Below are positions 34,262 through 42,791 of a stretch of 64,000 nucleotides of DNA, one piece after another. Where the stretch lies: assembly GCA_040756995.1 (NCBI GenBank), contig JBFLYK010000001.1:248001-312000 (forward strand). Reading direction: 5' to 3'. The DNA comes from BP-133 sp040756995. Its GTDB lineage: Bacteria; Actinomycetota; Acidimicrobiia; IMCC26256; BP-133. A model generated the notes under the pieces. It worked only from the letters and a program-made list of their open reading frames with translations. It did no database searches and was not told the DNA's origin. The position numbers were made by a program, and so were the translations under genes. The stretch's first letter is position 1; each line of letters starts with the position of its first letter.

Positions 34262-37200
34262 TCACAAGTCGAGACCGATTCCTCGGTTGTCGACGCCGAC
34301 ACGGCCGAGGAGCGCTTCCAGCTCAGCGGCCACGCCCTCGGTTCGCCCGTCCCCGACCTGCTGTCCAAGCACCTCGGCGAGCAGCGACGCCGCCGGCTTC
34401 CCGGACCGTTCCGCCTGGACCGCGGCGTCGCCGTACGCGGCGGCGAGACGCGCCGGGTCGGGCAGGCCGGAGTCGCTGGTCCGGCTGGTCCGGGCAACGA
34501 TGTCAGCCCGCATCCAGTCAGATGGGTGGGCGAGCACGTCGGCCCGCAGGCGGGCCTCCCGGGTGGTGGCGGCCTGCTCCAGGTTGGTCACCTCGTCGGG
34601 CGTAGCCGGTTGGGCCTCGGTGCGGGCTTGCTCGGCCCGCCGCAACGCCTCGGCCGCTCGATCCACGGCATGTTGGGCTTCGGCACGTTCTGGGCAGGCG
34701 GGTCGCCCGTCGCCGTCACCGGATCGGATGCGCCCCTCGTTCAGGGGCGCATCGGTCGCTGCCCGGCGCAGGACCTCTTCGGCACGTCCCAACTCCCGGC
34801 GGGCGGCCCTGGCGATACCTTCCCGGATGTGCTGCTCGTTGAGTGCCTGGCGGGCGGCGGCGAGTGCGGCGTCGAGTTCAGCCAGCGGGCGCTCAACCAG
34901 CGTGGCCACGGCCAGCGCCGGACGGGGCGGGAGTGCCGGTCGATGCCGGCAAACCTCGGCGAGGAGGATCTCGGCTCGGCAGTCGGCGACGATCCCTTCG
35001 ACCTGGGTGTGGTGCGCGGCCAGTACGGGGTCGGCGGGTCGGGGCCCGAGCGCCGCCGTCCACGGCTCCTCACCGGGATGCTTGACGTCGAAGAGGCCGA
35101 CGGCGTCGCGGTAGTCGACGATCGCCGCGGCGGCCCGCCGCCAGGGGCGCAGCCCGGCAGGGTGGCGCGGAGCCGGGCCCAGCAGGGCGGCAACTGGCCC
35201 GTCCGTGGCCGCCTCGAGCGCCGCGAGGCGGGACTCTCGTTGACGGGCGAGGGCGGAATCCAGTCGGCGCAGCCGGGCGCGGGCCTCCGCTTCGACGAGG
35301 CGCGCTTCAGGAGGACGGGCATCGGCGGCGTCCCGGGCTCGGGCTTCGGCGGCCAGGACGGGGAGGGCGTGCCGGCGGGTCGCCCAGACCAGGACGGCGA
35401 CGGGGTCCAGCGCGGAGTCGAGTTCTCGGGGGCTGTCGTTGGCCCGGCCGACCATGAGGTCGACGAGGCGCTCAGGGGTGGCGCCGAGGACCCGGAGGGC
35501 GGCGGTCATGGCCGAACGCAGCTGGGAACATTCGAGCGCCTCGAGGGTGAGGCCGTAGGCGTCGGCCAGTGCCGTGCGCACCTGTCGCAGGCCTTCCTCC
35601 AGGGGCGGGCCGGCGCCGAGGGTCTCGGCCGCGGCGGCCCGCTCGGCGTGCAGCCAGGCGGGGGGGACGGCGACGAGGTCGGCCACTTCGGCGGCGAGCG
35701 GGTCGGCGGCCGAGGCGAGGTCCTGTGACGCGTCCTTGGTCATGGCCCGGGCGAGGACGGCGGTGTCGTCGGGGTCGGGCTCGCCGTTGGTCCGTTGGTG
35801 GCGGGCGACCTCGTCCGGGTCGGGAACGGTCACCCCGTAGAGGTGGGTGTCGAAGCGGGCCCGGGACAGCGCCACGTAGGCGGCCTGGCGGGAGAGCCCG
35901 GCTTCGGCCAGGAGCACGTAGGCCCTTGCCGAGGTGCGGCCCTGGACGGCATGGGCGGTCGAGGCATAGGCGTGGGCCAGGCCCGGCGCCTGGATCCGCG
36001 TCGTTCCCCAGCGAGTCCGCAGCTCGGCTTCGTGGAGGTACGCCGAGCCGAGGGTGAGCGTGCGGGCGGGTCGGGGTCGTCCCTTGGCGTCGGTGGAGGC
36101 GTCGAGGGTGACGGTGACCTCGACCCGTTCGGGGTCTACGGCCACGACGGTGCCGACCCGGCCGGTGTGGATACCCAGCTTCCAATCGTTGCGGGTGGCC
36201 CGCACCCGGTCACCGACCCGCAGTTCCCGCTGGTCGACGGCCCGGTCGGGGGCGGTGCAGCCGATGACGACCGCGTCGTCTCCGAGGCGGTCGGCGAGGA
36301 GGACCCGGGCGGCGGCGTTGAGACGTTCGGCTTCGGCCACGGTGAAGGCCACCAGCAGCTTGTCCTTGCCCGGCTCTCCCGGATCGGCGGCCCAGTCAGC
36401 CAGCAGCCGCTCCCGCACCGCGTCGGCGGTGTCGCCGAGATGCAGACGCCTGTCGGCGGCGGCCGAGGCCAGTGCGGCGTCGGCCTGGCCGTCTCGGACG
36501 AGGGCGAGGCGGGCCCGGTCGGCGGCGTGGACCTGGCGGCGGTTCTCGGACAGGGTGACGAGGTGGGGGCCGGCGTCGGCCACCAGGCGGGCGAAAGCGC
36601 CGCCGGCGCCCACTTCGGGGAGTTGGTCGGGATCGCCGACCAGGACGAGTTTGGCCTGGGCCGCTTGGGCGTAGCGGGCCAGGCGGGCGAGTTGACGGGT
36701 GTCGGCCATGCCCGCCTCGTCGACGATGACCGCGGCTCCTTCCAGGTAGCGGGCGCCGTGCCGGTCGCAGGCGCCCAGCAGCGAGGTGAGGGTGTGGCGT
36801 TCGTCGAGGTCGGCTTCGTCGGCGAGGGCTTCGGCGGCTCCGCCCTGGAGGGCGGCGCCCACCACCCGCAGGCCGCTGGCCCGCCACGCCTCGGCGGCGG
36901 CGCCGAGGGCGAAGGTCTTGCCCGTCCCGGGCCCACCGACCACAACCTCGACGCCGAGGCCGCTGGTGGTGACCCGCCGCACCAGCTCGGCCTGTTCCGC
37001 CCGCAGCCCGGGGCGGGCAGCCAGGGCGGCGGCCAGCGCTTCCGGGGCGGCCACTCCCCAGCCGCGCCCGGCGCCGTCGCCACCCCGGCCGTCCCGATGG
37101 GCGGCCAGGATGGCCGCCTCGTGGGCCAGCAGCTCGGGGGTTGAGTAGGCCCGTTCGTTCATCCGGGCGGCTCGCACCTGCCGTCCGTCGGCGCGGCGGG

Positions 37201-38848
37201 TGATCCCCGAGCGGCGGGCCGGGGCTCCGAGGACGGGCACGAACCGGCGCCCGTCGGCCAGCAGCCGGGTTGCCCAGGCCTCGAGGTCCTCCGCGGTGGC
37301 GCCCTCAGGAAGCGCCGAGGCGAATCCGCAGAGGGCGTCCCGGAGACCGACGCGGGTGGCCCGGGCGGTCAGCCCGTCCGGCCCGGCGAGCTCCTCGGCG
37401 ATCTCCATGAACCTGGCGGCGCTGACGCCACGGTCGACGCCGCCGCCCAAACAGGCGAGCAGCTCGGTGGGACCGAAGCCGACGGCGGCGGCCCGAGCCG
37501 CCAGCTCCTCCGGCGACTGCACCGGCGCGTCGTCCTTCGCTGCCCGGGTGTCGAGGGCGGCGACCTGGGCCGCCCGCGGGCTCGACGTGCCCAGCCGCGC
37601 CATCTGGGCGGCGATCTGGCGGGCACGCTGGGAGAACTCCTCGATCACCGCCCGGGGCACCCCCACCACGTCGGCCAGGCCCTCGTGGGGAATCTCGAAC
37701 TCGACACCCAGGCGGGTGCTCAGTTCGTGGCGGAGGCGAGCCTGGTAGACGTGGCCCGCCGTGCGGGCCCACGCGAAGAGCGCGGTGCTGTCCAACGCCC
37801 CTTGGCGCCCGTCGATCCCCTCGCCGGCGTTGACGATCACGTGGTGGCTGTGCAGCAGCGGGTCACCCGCTCGTGAGGAGCGGTGATCGAAGGCGGCGAC
37901 GACCAGTCCCTGCACCGGCACCTGCCCCCCCGCCGAGCGCACGAAGGCGGCGTGGCGTTCCACCACGCCGATCGCGTCCGCCGCGGCGGCGTGGTGGGCG
38001 AGGAGCACCTCCTGGGCAACGTTGCCCGGCAACCCTCGGCGCGCCAGCTCAGCGGCGGGCAACACCTCACCCAGGGCGTGGAGGACCGACACGGACTTCG
38101 GCGCCCGCAGCACCAGGTCGTAGGCGGGGACCGCCCGAGGAGGGCGACGCTGATCCGTAAAGCGCCGCAGTTCCGCCGGGTCGATCCGCCACCGTCCCCG
38201 CTCGTCCCGCCGCCCCACCAGGTACTGCACCGGCCGGCCGTCCTGGCGCCGGTCAACATCGGGCGGCTCCTCGCGCATCAGGCGGGTCAGGTAGGAGCGG
38301 TTGACCCCCGCCACCCGGGCGGCGTCCTCGATGCCGTAGCACTCGTCAACACCGACTGCGGGAAGCGCGGCAACGCCACCTGCTTGTGCGTCGCCGGCTT
38401 GATGCGCCTCGATGGCCGCCACCGGGATGCGCCAGTGACCCCTCGGCGTCTTCTCCCCGGCCAGTTCTCCCCGCCGGAGCTTCTTCCGGACGGCGTCCTC
38501 GGACAGGGCCAGGCGGGCTGCCGCCGCCTTCACGTCAATACCGGCTTCCTCGGCTCGCCGGCGCGCCCGGGTTGATGAGCCCCGGGCGGCGACGAGATAG
38601 CGGCCGCTGCGCGGATCCTTGCCGGCGAATAGATCGTGGAGTTCCTCGGCCGTCACCTCGCCCGACAGCCCCAGCCGGGCCGCCCCTGCGCCCAGCCACC
38701 GCCCCGGCGCCTCCCCCTTGCGGAGGTAGTAGTCGGCGGGGTCGTGGGTGACCTCGCGCAGGGTGTAATCCGGGTCGAAGAGCGTCGACAGGTCGGCCAC
38801 CACGCCCAACAACTGGCGGGTGATCCTTGCGAACGCGATGGCGGCCAA
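34262..38848 (-). CDS. MobF-type relaxase-helicase with two embedded HTH domains
   Basis: A 1528-residue protein. N-terminal TrwC relaxase part with the catalytic Tyr pair DYYLRKGEAPGRWLG (40-41) and the three-His motif HSHHVIVNA (333-336). Between them lie two excisionase/MerR-like HTHs (about 104-148 and 170-231, each ending HWRIP or RWRIDPAELRRF). Then a RecD-type helicase: Walker A GGPGTGKT near 640, Walker B VIVDEAGMAD near 705, then VALSRARFDTHLYGVTV near 1000. A long helical C-terminus follows. ATG 38848 is used; GTG 38803 or 38800, directly after a copy of the element-wide repeat, is an alternative. It nicks oriT and unwinds DNA for transfer. Confidence 0.9.
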   Translation of the reverse strand: MAAIAFARITRQLLGVVADLSTLFDPDYTLREVTHDPADYYLRKGEAPGRWLGAGAARLGLSGEVTAEELHDLFAGKDPRSGRYLVAARGSSTRARRRAEEAGIDVKAAAARLALSEDAVRKKLRRGELAGEKTPRGHWRIPVAAIEAHQAGDAQAGGVAALPAVGVDECYGIEDAARVAGVNRSYLTRLMREEPPDVDRRQDGRPVQYLVGRRDERGRWRIDPAELRRFTDQRRPPRAVPAYDLVLRAPKSVSVLHALGEVLPAAELARRGLPGNVAQEVLLAHHAAAADAIGVVERHAAFVRSAGGQVPVQGLVVAAFDHRSSRAGDPLLHSHHVIVNAGEGIDGRQGALDSTALFAWARTAGHVYQARLRHELSTRLGVEFEIPHEGLADVVGVPRAVIEEFSQRARQIAAQMARLGTSSPRAAQVAALDTRAAKDDAPVQSPEELAARAAAVGFGPTELLACLGGGVDRGVSAARFMEIAEELAGPDGLTARATRVGLRDALCGFASALPEGATAEDLEAWATRLLADGRRFVPVLGAPARRSGITRRADGRQVRAARMNERAYSTPELLAHEAAILAAHRDGRGGDGAGRGWGVAAPEALAAALAARPGLRAEQAELVRRVTTSGLGVEVVVGGPGTGKTFALGAAAEAWRASGLRVVGAALQGGAAEALADEADLDERHTLTSLLGACDRHGARYLEGAAVIVDEAGMADTRQLARLARYAQAAQAKLVLVGDPDQLPEVGAGGAFARLVADAGPHLVTLSENRRQVHAADRARLALVRDGQADAALASAAADRRLHLGDTADAVRERLLADWAADPGEPGKDKLLVAFTVAEAERLNAAARVLLADRLGDDAVVIGCTAPDRAVDQRELRVGDRVRATRNDWKLGIHTGRVGTVVAVDPERVEVTVTLDASTDAKGRPRPARTLTLGSAYLHEAELRTRWGTTRIQAPGLAHAYASTAHAVQGRTSARAYVLLAEAGLSRQAAYVALSRARFDTHLYGVTVPDPDEVARHQRTNGEPDPDDTAVLARAMTKDASQDLASAADPLAAEVADLVAVPPAWLHAERAAAAETLGAGPPLEEGLRQVRTALADAYGLTLEALECSQLRSAMTAALRVLGATPERLVDLMVGRANDSPRELDSALDPVAVLVWATRRHALPVLAAEARARDAADARPPEARLVEAEARARLRRLDSALARQRESRLAALEAATDGPVAALLGPAPRHPAGLRPWRRAAAAIVDYRDAVGLFDVKHPGEEPWTAALGPRPADPVLAAHHTQVEGIVADCRAEILLAEVCRHRPALPPRPALAVATLVERPLAELDAALAAARQALNEQHIREGIARAARRELGRAEEVLRRAATDAPLNEGRIRSGDGDGRPACPERAEAQHAVDRAAEALRRAEQARTEAQPATPDEVTNLEQAATTREARLRADVLAHPSDWMRADIVARTSRTSDSGLPDPARLAAAYGDAAVQAERSGKPAASLLAEVLGQQVGDGRTEGVAAELEALLGRVGVDNRGIGLDL
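38804..38820 (-). repeat. element-wide upstream repeat, copy c
   Basis: Minus-strand CCCGCCAGTTGTTGGGC with ATCGCGTTC nine bases before it. In this copy it lies inside the first codons of the relaxase frame if ATG 38848 is used, or directly before GTG 38803. Confidence 0.6.
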
Positions 38849-38849
38849 C

Positions 38850-38914
38850 GCAGGTAGCTCTGCTACCTGCCAGTCTGTATGGCTTGGGGACGAGAGTTGC
38901 CTGTCGCTCGTCCT
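38850..38914. other. candidate oriT region with two inverted repeats
   Basis: GCAGGTAGCTCTGCTACCTGC (38850-38870) is a perfect 9-bp-arm palindrome around three bases. GGACGAG (38889-38895) and CTCGTCC (38908-38914) form a second hairpin. Both lie within 70 bases upstream of the relaxase start, a typical location for a MobF oriT, with an AGTCTGTATGGC stretch between them. Alternatively the first palindrome is an operator for the relaxase operon. Confidence 0.4.
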
Positions 38915-38962
38915 GGCCGCTTCGGCATGGTCGGTTGCCGGACTCCGTCCACACGTCGGAGG

Positions 38963-39610
38963 TCATTCGAACAGCGTGAGCTGCGCCTCGGCGTGGTCGT
39001 GGCCGGTTCGGACTCGCGATCCCCAGGTCGGGCAGCTGCCCCGGTGGCCGAGCACTGCGCGGCAGTGCTGGCAGGGGTCGGGATCGTGGTCGGGCTCGGC
39101 GTGGCACCGGCAGGCGCACAGTTCCGCCGGCCCTGGTCCGGCCGGGACGACACCCCGGCACGCGTGGCGCCGCCGGCCGCCGCCGTCCTCGACGCAGGCC
39201 ATCAGCGTGCGCAGCGGGACGCCAGGGAGGCGGGCGGCTTCGATCTCGTAGCGCATCCGGCGGCGGTCTCGGGGGCCGGCGTCGGGCTGGGGCCGTTCGA
39301 TCACCGGCCGGGCCCGCCACGCCGCGAGGACACCGCGGTGGTCGAAGGCGGCCACCCAGGCCGACCGTTCATCGCCGGCGCAGGCTCCCCAGCCGCAGCC
39401 GCACGTGGCCGTCCAGACCCGTCGAGCGTCAGGCGCTGCCTCGGGGAAGTCCGGCCACCAGGCGAAGTGCACCACACAGGGGTGGCCGTCAGCGGTTTCT
39501 GCCCGGACTGGGCAGCCCGGGCACGGGCCGCTCCCGTCGCGCCCTTCGTTGGCCGGGGGAACGGCGCGCTGAGCGCCGCAGCGGGAGCAGATGACGGAGT
39601 GGCGGCTCAC
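38963..39610 (-). CDS. Cys/His-rich zinc-binding protein
   Basis: A 215-residue protein with many zinc-ligand pairs: VICSRCGAQ, PCPGCPV, TCGCGWGACAG, LCACRCHAEPDHDPDPCQHC. GTG 39610 overlaps the ArdC-like stop (GTGA), so both are co-translated. No family is recognised, but small zinc-finger proteins in this position (between ArdC and relaxase) are common in actinobacterial elements. Ends LTLFE. The open frame upstream of 39610 overlaps ArdC. Confidence 0.65.
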   Translation of the reverse strand: MSRHSVICSRCGAQRAVPPANEGRDGSGPCPGCPVRAETADGHPCVVHFAWWPDFPEAAPDARRVWTATCGCGWGACAGDERSAWVAAFDHRGVLAAWRARPVIERPQPDAGPRDRRRMRYEIEAARLPGVPLRTLMACVEDGGGRRRHACRGVVPAGPGPAELCACRCHAEPDHDPDPCQHCRAVLGHRGSCPTWGSRVRTGHDHAEAQLTLFE

Positions 39611-40446
39611 GCCGCCACTCCGGTCTCGTCGAACAGGCCCGCCCCCCGCAGGATGTCCCGGGCACAACCGATGGTCGCCTCGGCGGTGGCCTTGACCGCG
39701 TCGACGTCTCCCGCCGACCACGACGCGACGTATGGGAAGGAATAGCCGTCGGTGGGAAGACCAACAGCGGTGCAAAGGAGGTAGGCGACTGACTCGGCCT
39801 CGACCTCGGCCCGTCCCCGGCAGCCGGTGACGTACTCGGTGCCGTCGTGAAGGAGGACGTGGGCGAGTTCATGGGCGAGCGTCTTGGCCGCCTGCGCCGA
39901 AGCGAGGTCCCGTTGGACGACGACGGTGCGGGCGGCGAAGTCGGTCCGCCCGTTGGCCGGCGAGCAATCCGCCCGGGAGAGGGCGAACCCGGCGGCGGCG
40001 ACCCGGGTGGCGAGGCGGTCCCACAGCTCCGCCGGGGCGTCTCCGTCGAGGAGCGTCGGAGCGACGTCCGGGAGGGGAGGGCCATCCGTCTGGCTGATAT
40101 CGAAGACGAACGCCACGGTGAAGCCACGAAGGATACGGGCGAGCTCGGGCCGCTCGGCCTCGTCGGCCTCGTTCACGGGACGGCGGCGGTACACGCACGG
40201 GGCGAGGATGGCGATGCCCTTTTCGCCCTTGCGGACCTGGCGGCCGAGGGACTGCCAGCGTCGGTATCCGCCCAGCATTGTGGCATCGGGGCGCTGAGCT
40301 CGGATGAGCATGCAGTTGTTCGGCGAGTAGCGGTGCAGCCGGGCGGCGAGGGCGAGCATCTGTTGCCAGTCCTCTCCGCTGACGAGGTGCTCGACGGCGT
40401 CGGTGAGCCGCTCGTGCGCTTCGGCGAGTCGATCCTTGCTGGTCAT
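39607..40446 (-). CDS. ArdC-like antirestriction protein with zincin domain
   Basis: A 279-residue protein. The N-terminal ssDNA-binding part has the ArdC pattern YSPNNCMLIRAQRPDATMLG and GRQVRKGEKGIAILAPC; the C-terminal part is an ImmA/IrrE-like metallopeptidase with the zinc motif TLAHELAHVLLH and downstream AEVEAESVAYLLC. ArdC proteins protect incoming single-stranded DNA from restriction during conjugation. ATG 40446 has a GGTGACC-type weak site. Gap 40447-40763 (317 bases) is GC-rich and without a clear gene. Confidence 0.88.
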   Translation of the reverse strand: MTSKDRLAEAHERLTDAVEHLVSGEDWQQMLALAARLHRYSPNNCMLIRAQRPDATMLGGYRRWQSLGRQVRKGEKGIAILAPCVYRRRPVNEADEAERPELARILRGFTVAFVFDISQTDGPPLPDVAPTLLDGDAPAELWDRLATRVAAAGFALSRADCSPANGRTDFAARTVVVQRDLASAQAAKTLAHELAHVLLHDGTEYVTGCRGRAEVEAESVAYLLCTAVGLPTDGYSFPYVASWSAGDVDAVKATAEATIGCARDILRGAGLFDETGVAA

Positions 40447-40763
40447 GGTGACCTCCCCGGGTCCCTTGGGCCAGCCGGGGTGCTGACCTTGCTTCTTCCG
40501 GGTCGGCCCAGCGCGTCGGGCGGCGGGGTCAAGGGACGGCCGGAGGCCGAGCGAGAACCGGAGCGGAGGCGCTAGCCGGAGCGGAGGCTCGCAGCGGCCC
40601 TTGACGCCGACGGCCGGGGCGCTACCGCCGTTCAGCAGCCGTCAGCGTCCACGTTGCCGGAATCGGCTGTGAGGGGCAGACCGCGTCAACGGGGCGGACG
40701 AGAGGTGTTGCCGCCGGCGGGCCAGTCGGGCCACTCCGTTCGGCGTCGCGTTCCTGTCGGCGA

Positions 40764-40780
40764 CCCGCCAGTTGTTGGGG
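40764..40780 (+). repeat. element-wide upstream repeat, copy d
   Basis: CCCGCCAGTTGTTGGGG on the plus strand with GTCGCGTTC nine bases before it, 36 bases before ATG 40817. This is the only intact copy that reads towards a plus-strand gene. Confidence 0.6.
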
Positions 40781-40816
40781 TGCGGCGGCCACAGGGGCCG
40801 CTGACGGGAGGCAGCC

Positions 40817-41629
40817 ATGTCGCCGGAACCGCACCTGCACTTGGAAGGCCGTCTGGTGGCCACCGCCGAGGTGGTCGACAGCTACGGCCATGACCGGGAC
40901 GAGTGGGACCACCTGTTTCTGTTCCGATCCGAGGACGGCTACACGCTGGTGAGCCTTGCCCGGAAGGAGAGCTTCAGCGATACCGGGCATTACACCGGCG
41001 GCGTCCTCGACGTGGTCGTGGACCGCCGTGGCGACGCCCAGGAGCTCGAGGACCTCGTCCGGGGCCGGTGGCCACTGCGCTCCGACGCTTGGTGGCAACT
41101 CCTCGATGCCGGAAGCCACAACGACGAGGAGCTCCATGCCCGGTGGGTGCCGGAACGGATGCGTCGGGACCTCGAGCGTGCCAGCGTCCTCGATCGCCGC
41201 CTGGCGCTGACGACCGACTTCATCGGCGGCGACGTTCCGTCGGCACCTGGACGTGCTCACCCGGGATGGCGGGAAGCCGCCTTGGAGACGATGGCCGATC
41301 ACCTGGAGGGACTCGGCTGGGAGGTCGAGGCTGATCGGCCGGTTGTCGGCGAATCGGCTGAGCCTGGCGGGATCTTGTCGGAGGCCACGGAGATCGTCGG
41401 CGCGCTCCGGATTCGCCGGTACGGGTGGGAGGCTCCAGTTGTCGTCCGCGTTGACGACTGTGGTGAGATCTCTCCTCGGCTTGCCGGGCGGGACGAAGTC
41501 CGCGACGCCGGGGTCCGCATGGTCGAGCGGCCTAGTTTCCCAGAGTTCGCCGACGTGGAACTGGCGGAGCGCTTCGCCGACCTTGCCGTCGCCCAGGGTC
41601 GCGATGCGAGTTTCGGGTTCGAGAGGTGA
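40817..41629 (+). CDS. uncharacterised element protein
   Basis: A 270-residue soluble acidic protein starting at ATG 40817, six bases after GGGAGG. The first half (DEWDHLFLFRSEDGYTLVSL, then LVRGRWPLRSDAWWQLLDAG) and second half (AALETMADHLEGLGWEVEAD) have no recognised fold. It is the first gene of a three-gene operon with the excisionase-like and HNH proteins, behind repeat copy d. Confidence 0.62.
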   Translation: MSPEPHLHLEGRLVATAEVVDSYGHDRDEWDHLFLFRSEDGYTLVSLARKESFSDTGHYTGGVLDVVVDRRGDAQELEDLVRGRWPLRSDAWWQLLDAGSHNDEELHARWVPERMRRDLERASVLDRRLALTTDFIGGDVPSAPGRAHPGWREAALETMADHLEGLGWEVEADRPVVGESAEPGGILSEATEIVGALRIRRYGWEAPVVVRVDDCGEISPRLAGRDEVRDAGVRMVERPSFPEFADVELAERFADLAVAQGRDASFGFER

Positions 41630-41922
41630 GCGCGTCGGTGCCGGCCGCCGGGCCGGGGTCGGACAGGGGCGGCGCTTCGCCGGATGGGGCCCAACGGTCG
41701 CTCTGGACCGTTGACGAAGTGGCTCGCTTCCTCGGCGTGTCACCGAAGACCGTGCGCAAGTGGCAGCTCGGCGGGAGCCTGCCGTTCGTCAAGCTCGGCG
41801 GCAAGCTCGTGCGGTTCGAGCCCGAAGCCATCCGAGCCTGGGTGGATGAGCGCGCCGCCAGATGCCGCCGGGCCGAAGAACCGGCTCTGGTCGTCGACTT
41901 GCGTCGCCGGTTGGCTCGATGA
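41626..41922 (+). CDS. excisionase-like HTH protein
   Basis: A 98-residue protein with a helix-turn-helix of the excisionase/AlpA type (WTVDEVARFLGVSPKTVRKW, then LPFVKLGGKLVRFEPEAIRAW). It would bind DNA at att or promoter sites and may direct excision of the element. No partner integrase was found in the window. GTG 41626 and its end both overlap neighbouring genes. Confidence 0.8.
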   Translation: MSASVPAAGPGSDRGGASPDGAQRSLWTVDEVARFLGVSPKTVRKWQLGGSLPFVKLGGKLVRFEPEAIRAWVDERAARCRRAEEPALVVDLRRRLAR

Positions 41923-42671
41923 TTACCGCAGTCATCCGCAACCTCGGGCCCGACGGTTCTGCGACAGGCCGACGACATCCCATCGCTCGCTCAACCGCAG
42001 CGCTGGTCACCGCTGCCGTCGTGCTGATTGCGATGCAGGGCCGGAACGATCGGGAAACGGCACCGGGCGTCGCCACCGGCTCTGCCTCCACGAACGGAAC
42101 CACCCCGACGGCGACCACCATCACCTCGTCGGCCAGCGACCCCTCGGCAATTCTGGCCGAGCTTCGAGTGGCGCCCGAGGGTCCCAGAACGGGCTACGGA
42201 CGCGAGCTTTTCCTGCACTGGATCGACGCCGACCACGACGGCTGCGACACCCGGGATGAAGTGCTGATCGCCGAGTCCCGCACTCCGGTCCAGATGGACC
42301 GCTTCGGGTGCAAGGTCCTGGCTGGTGACTGGTTCTCGCTCTACGACGCGATGACCTTTGACGATCCGTCCGACCTCGACATCGACCACGTCGTCTCGCT
42401 CGCCGAGGCCTGGGACTCCGGTGCCCGCCGTTGGGGCACCAGGAGGCGCGAAGAGTACGCCAATGACATCGACCGACCCCAGACGCTCCGAGCCGTGTCC
42501 GCCACTGCCAACCGCTCCAAGGGCGACCTCGACCCTCACCAGTGGAAACCCGTCCGGGAAGCGGCTTGGTGTCAGTACGCGCGCGACTGGATCGCCGTCA
42601 AGGTCGCTTGGAATCTGACGGCCGACAGGGAGGAGGTCGACGACCTACGCCTGATGCTCCACACGTGCTGA
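41919..42671 (+). CDS. secreted or anchored HNH-type nuclease
   Basis: A 250-residue protein with a weak N-terminal hydrophobic helix (STAALVTAAVVLIAMQG), a Thr/Ser-rich linker and a GmrSD/DUF1524-type HNH domain: CDTRDEVLIAES, then DIDHVVSLAEAWDSGA, then ATANRSKGDLDPHQWKP. The DH motif and Asn of HNH are present. Exported nucleases of this type are frequent in actinomycetes. ATG 41919 overlaps the upstream stop. It may mark the right end of the conjugative element. Confidence 0.8.
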   Translation: MITAVIRNLGPDGSATGRRHPIARSTAALVTAAVVLIAMQGRNDRETAPGVATGSASTNGTTPTATTITSSASDPSAILAELRVAPEGPRTGYGRELFLHWIDADHDGCDTRDEVLIAESRTPVQMDRFGCKVLAGDWFSLYDAMTFDDPSDLDIDHVVSLAEAWDSGARRWGTRRREEYANDIDRPQTLRAVSATANRSKGDLDPHQWKPVREAAWCQYARDWIAVKVAWNLTADREEVDDLRLMLHTC

Positions 42672-42791
42672 CCCGCGAGTCCTCCAGGAGCGCTTTGTCA
42701 TCGGTCATTCGATGCGCCGTCGGCCGGCGGAGAGTGGTCCCCCGCCGAGCAATCGCGTTGACTGGAGGTCCGGCGGGGTAGCGGAAGAGCC

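Noticed and set aside
38871..38885. AGTCTGTATGGC stretch compared with the R388 nic site
   Set aside because: The similarity covers only a few bases and the strand relation is not clear, so no nic position is called.
40447..40763. Possible gene between ArdC and repeat copy d
   Set aside because: Frames here are short or antisense to the next gene and have no ribosome site; only GC-rich repeats such as GGAGCGGAGGC at 40560-40588 were seen.
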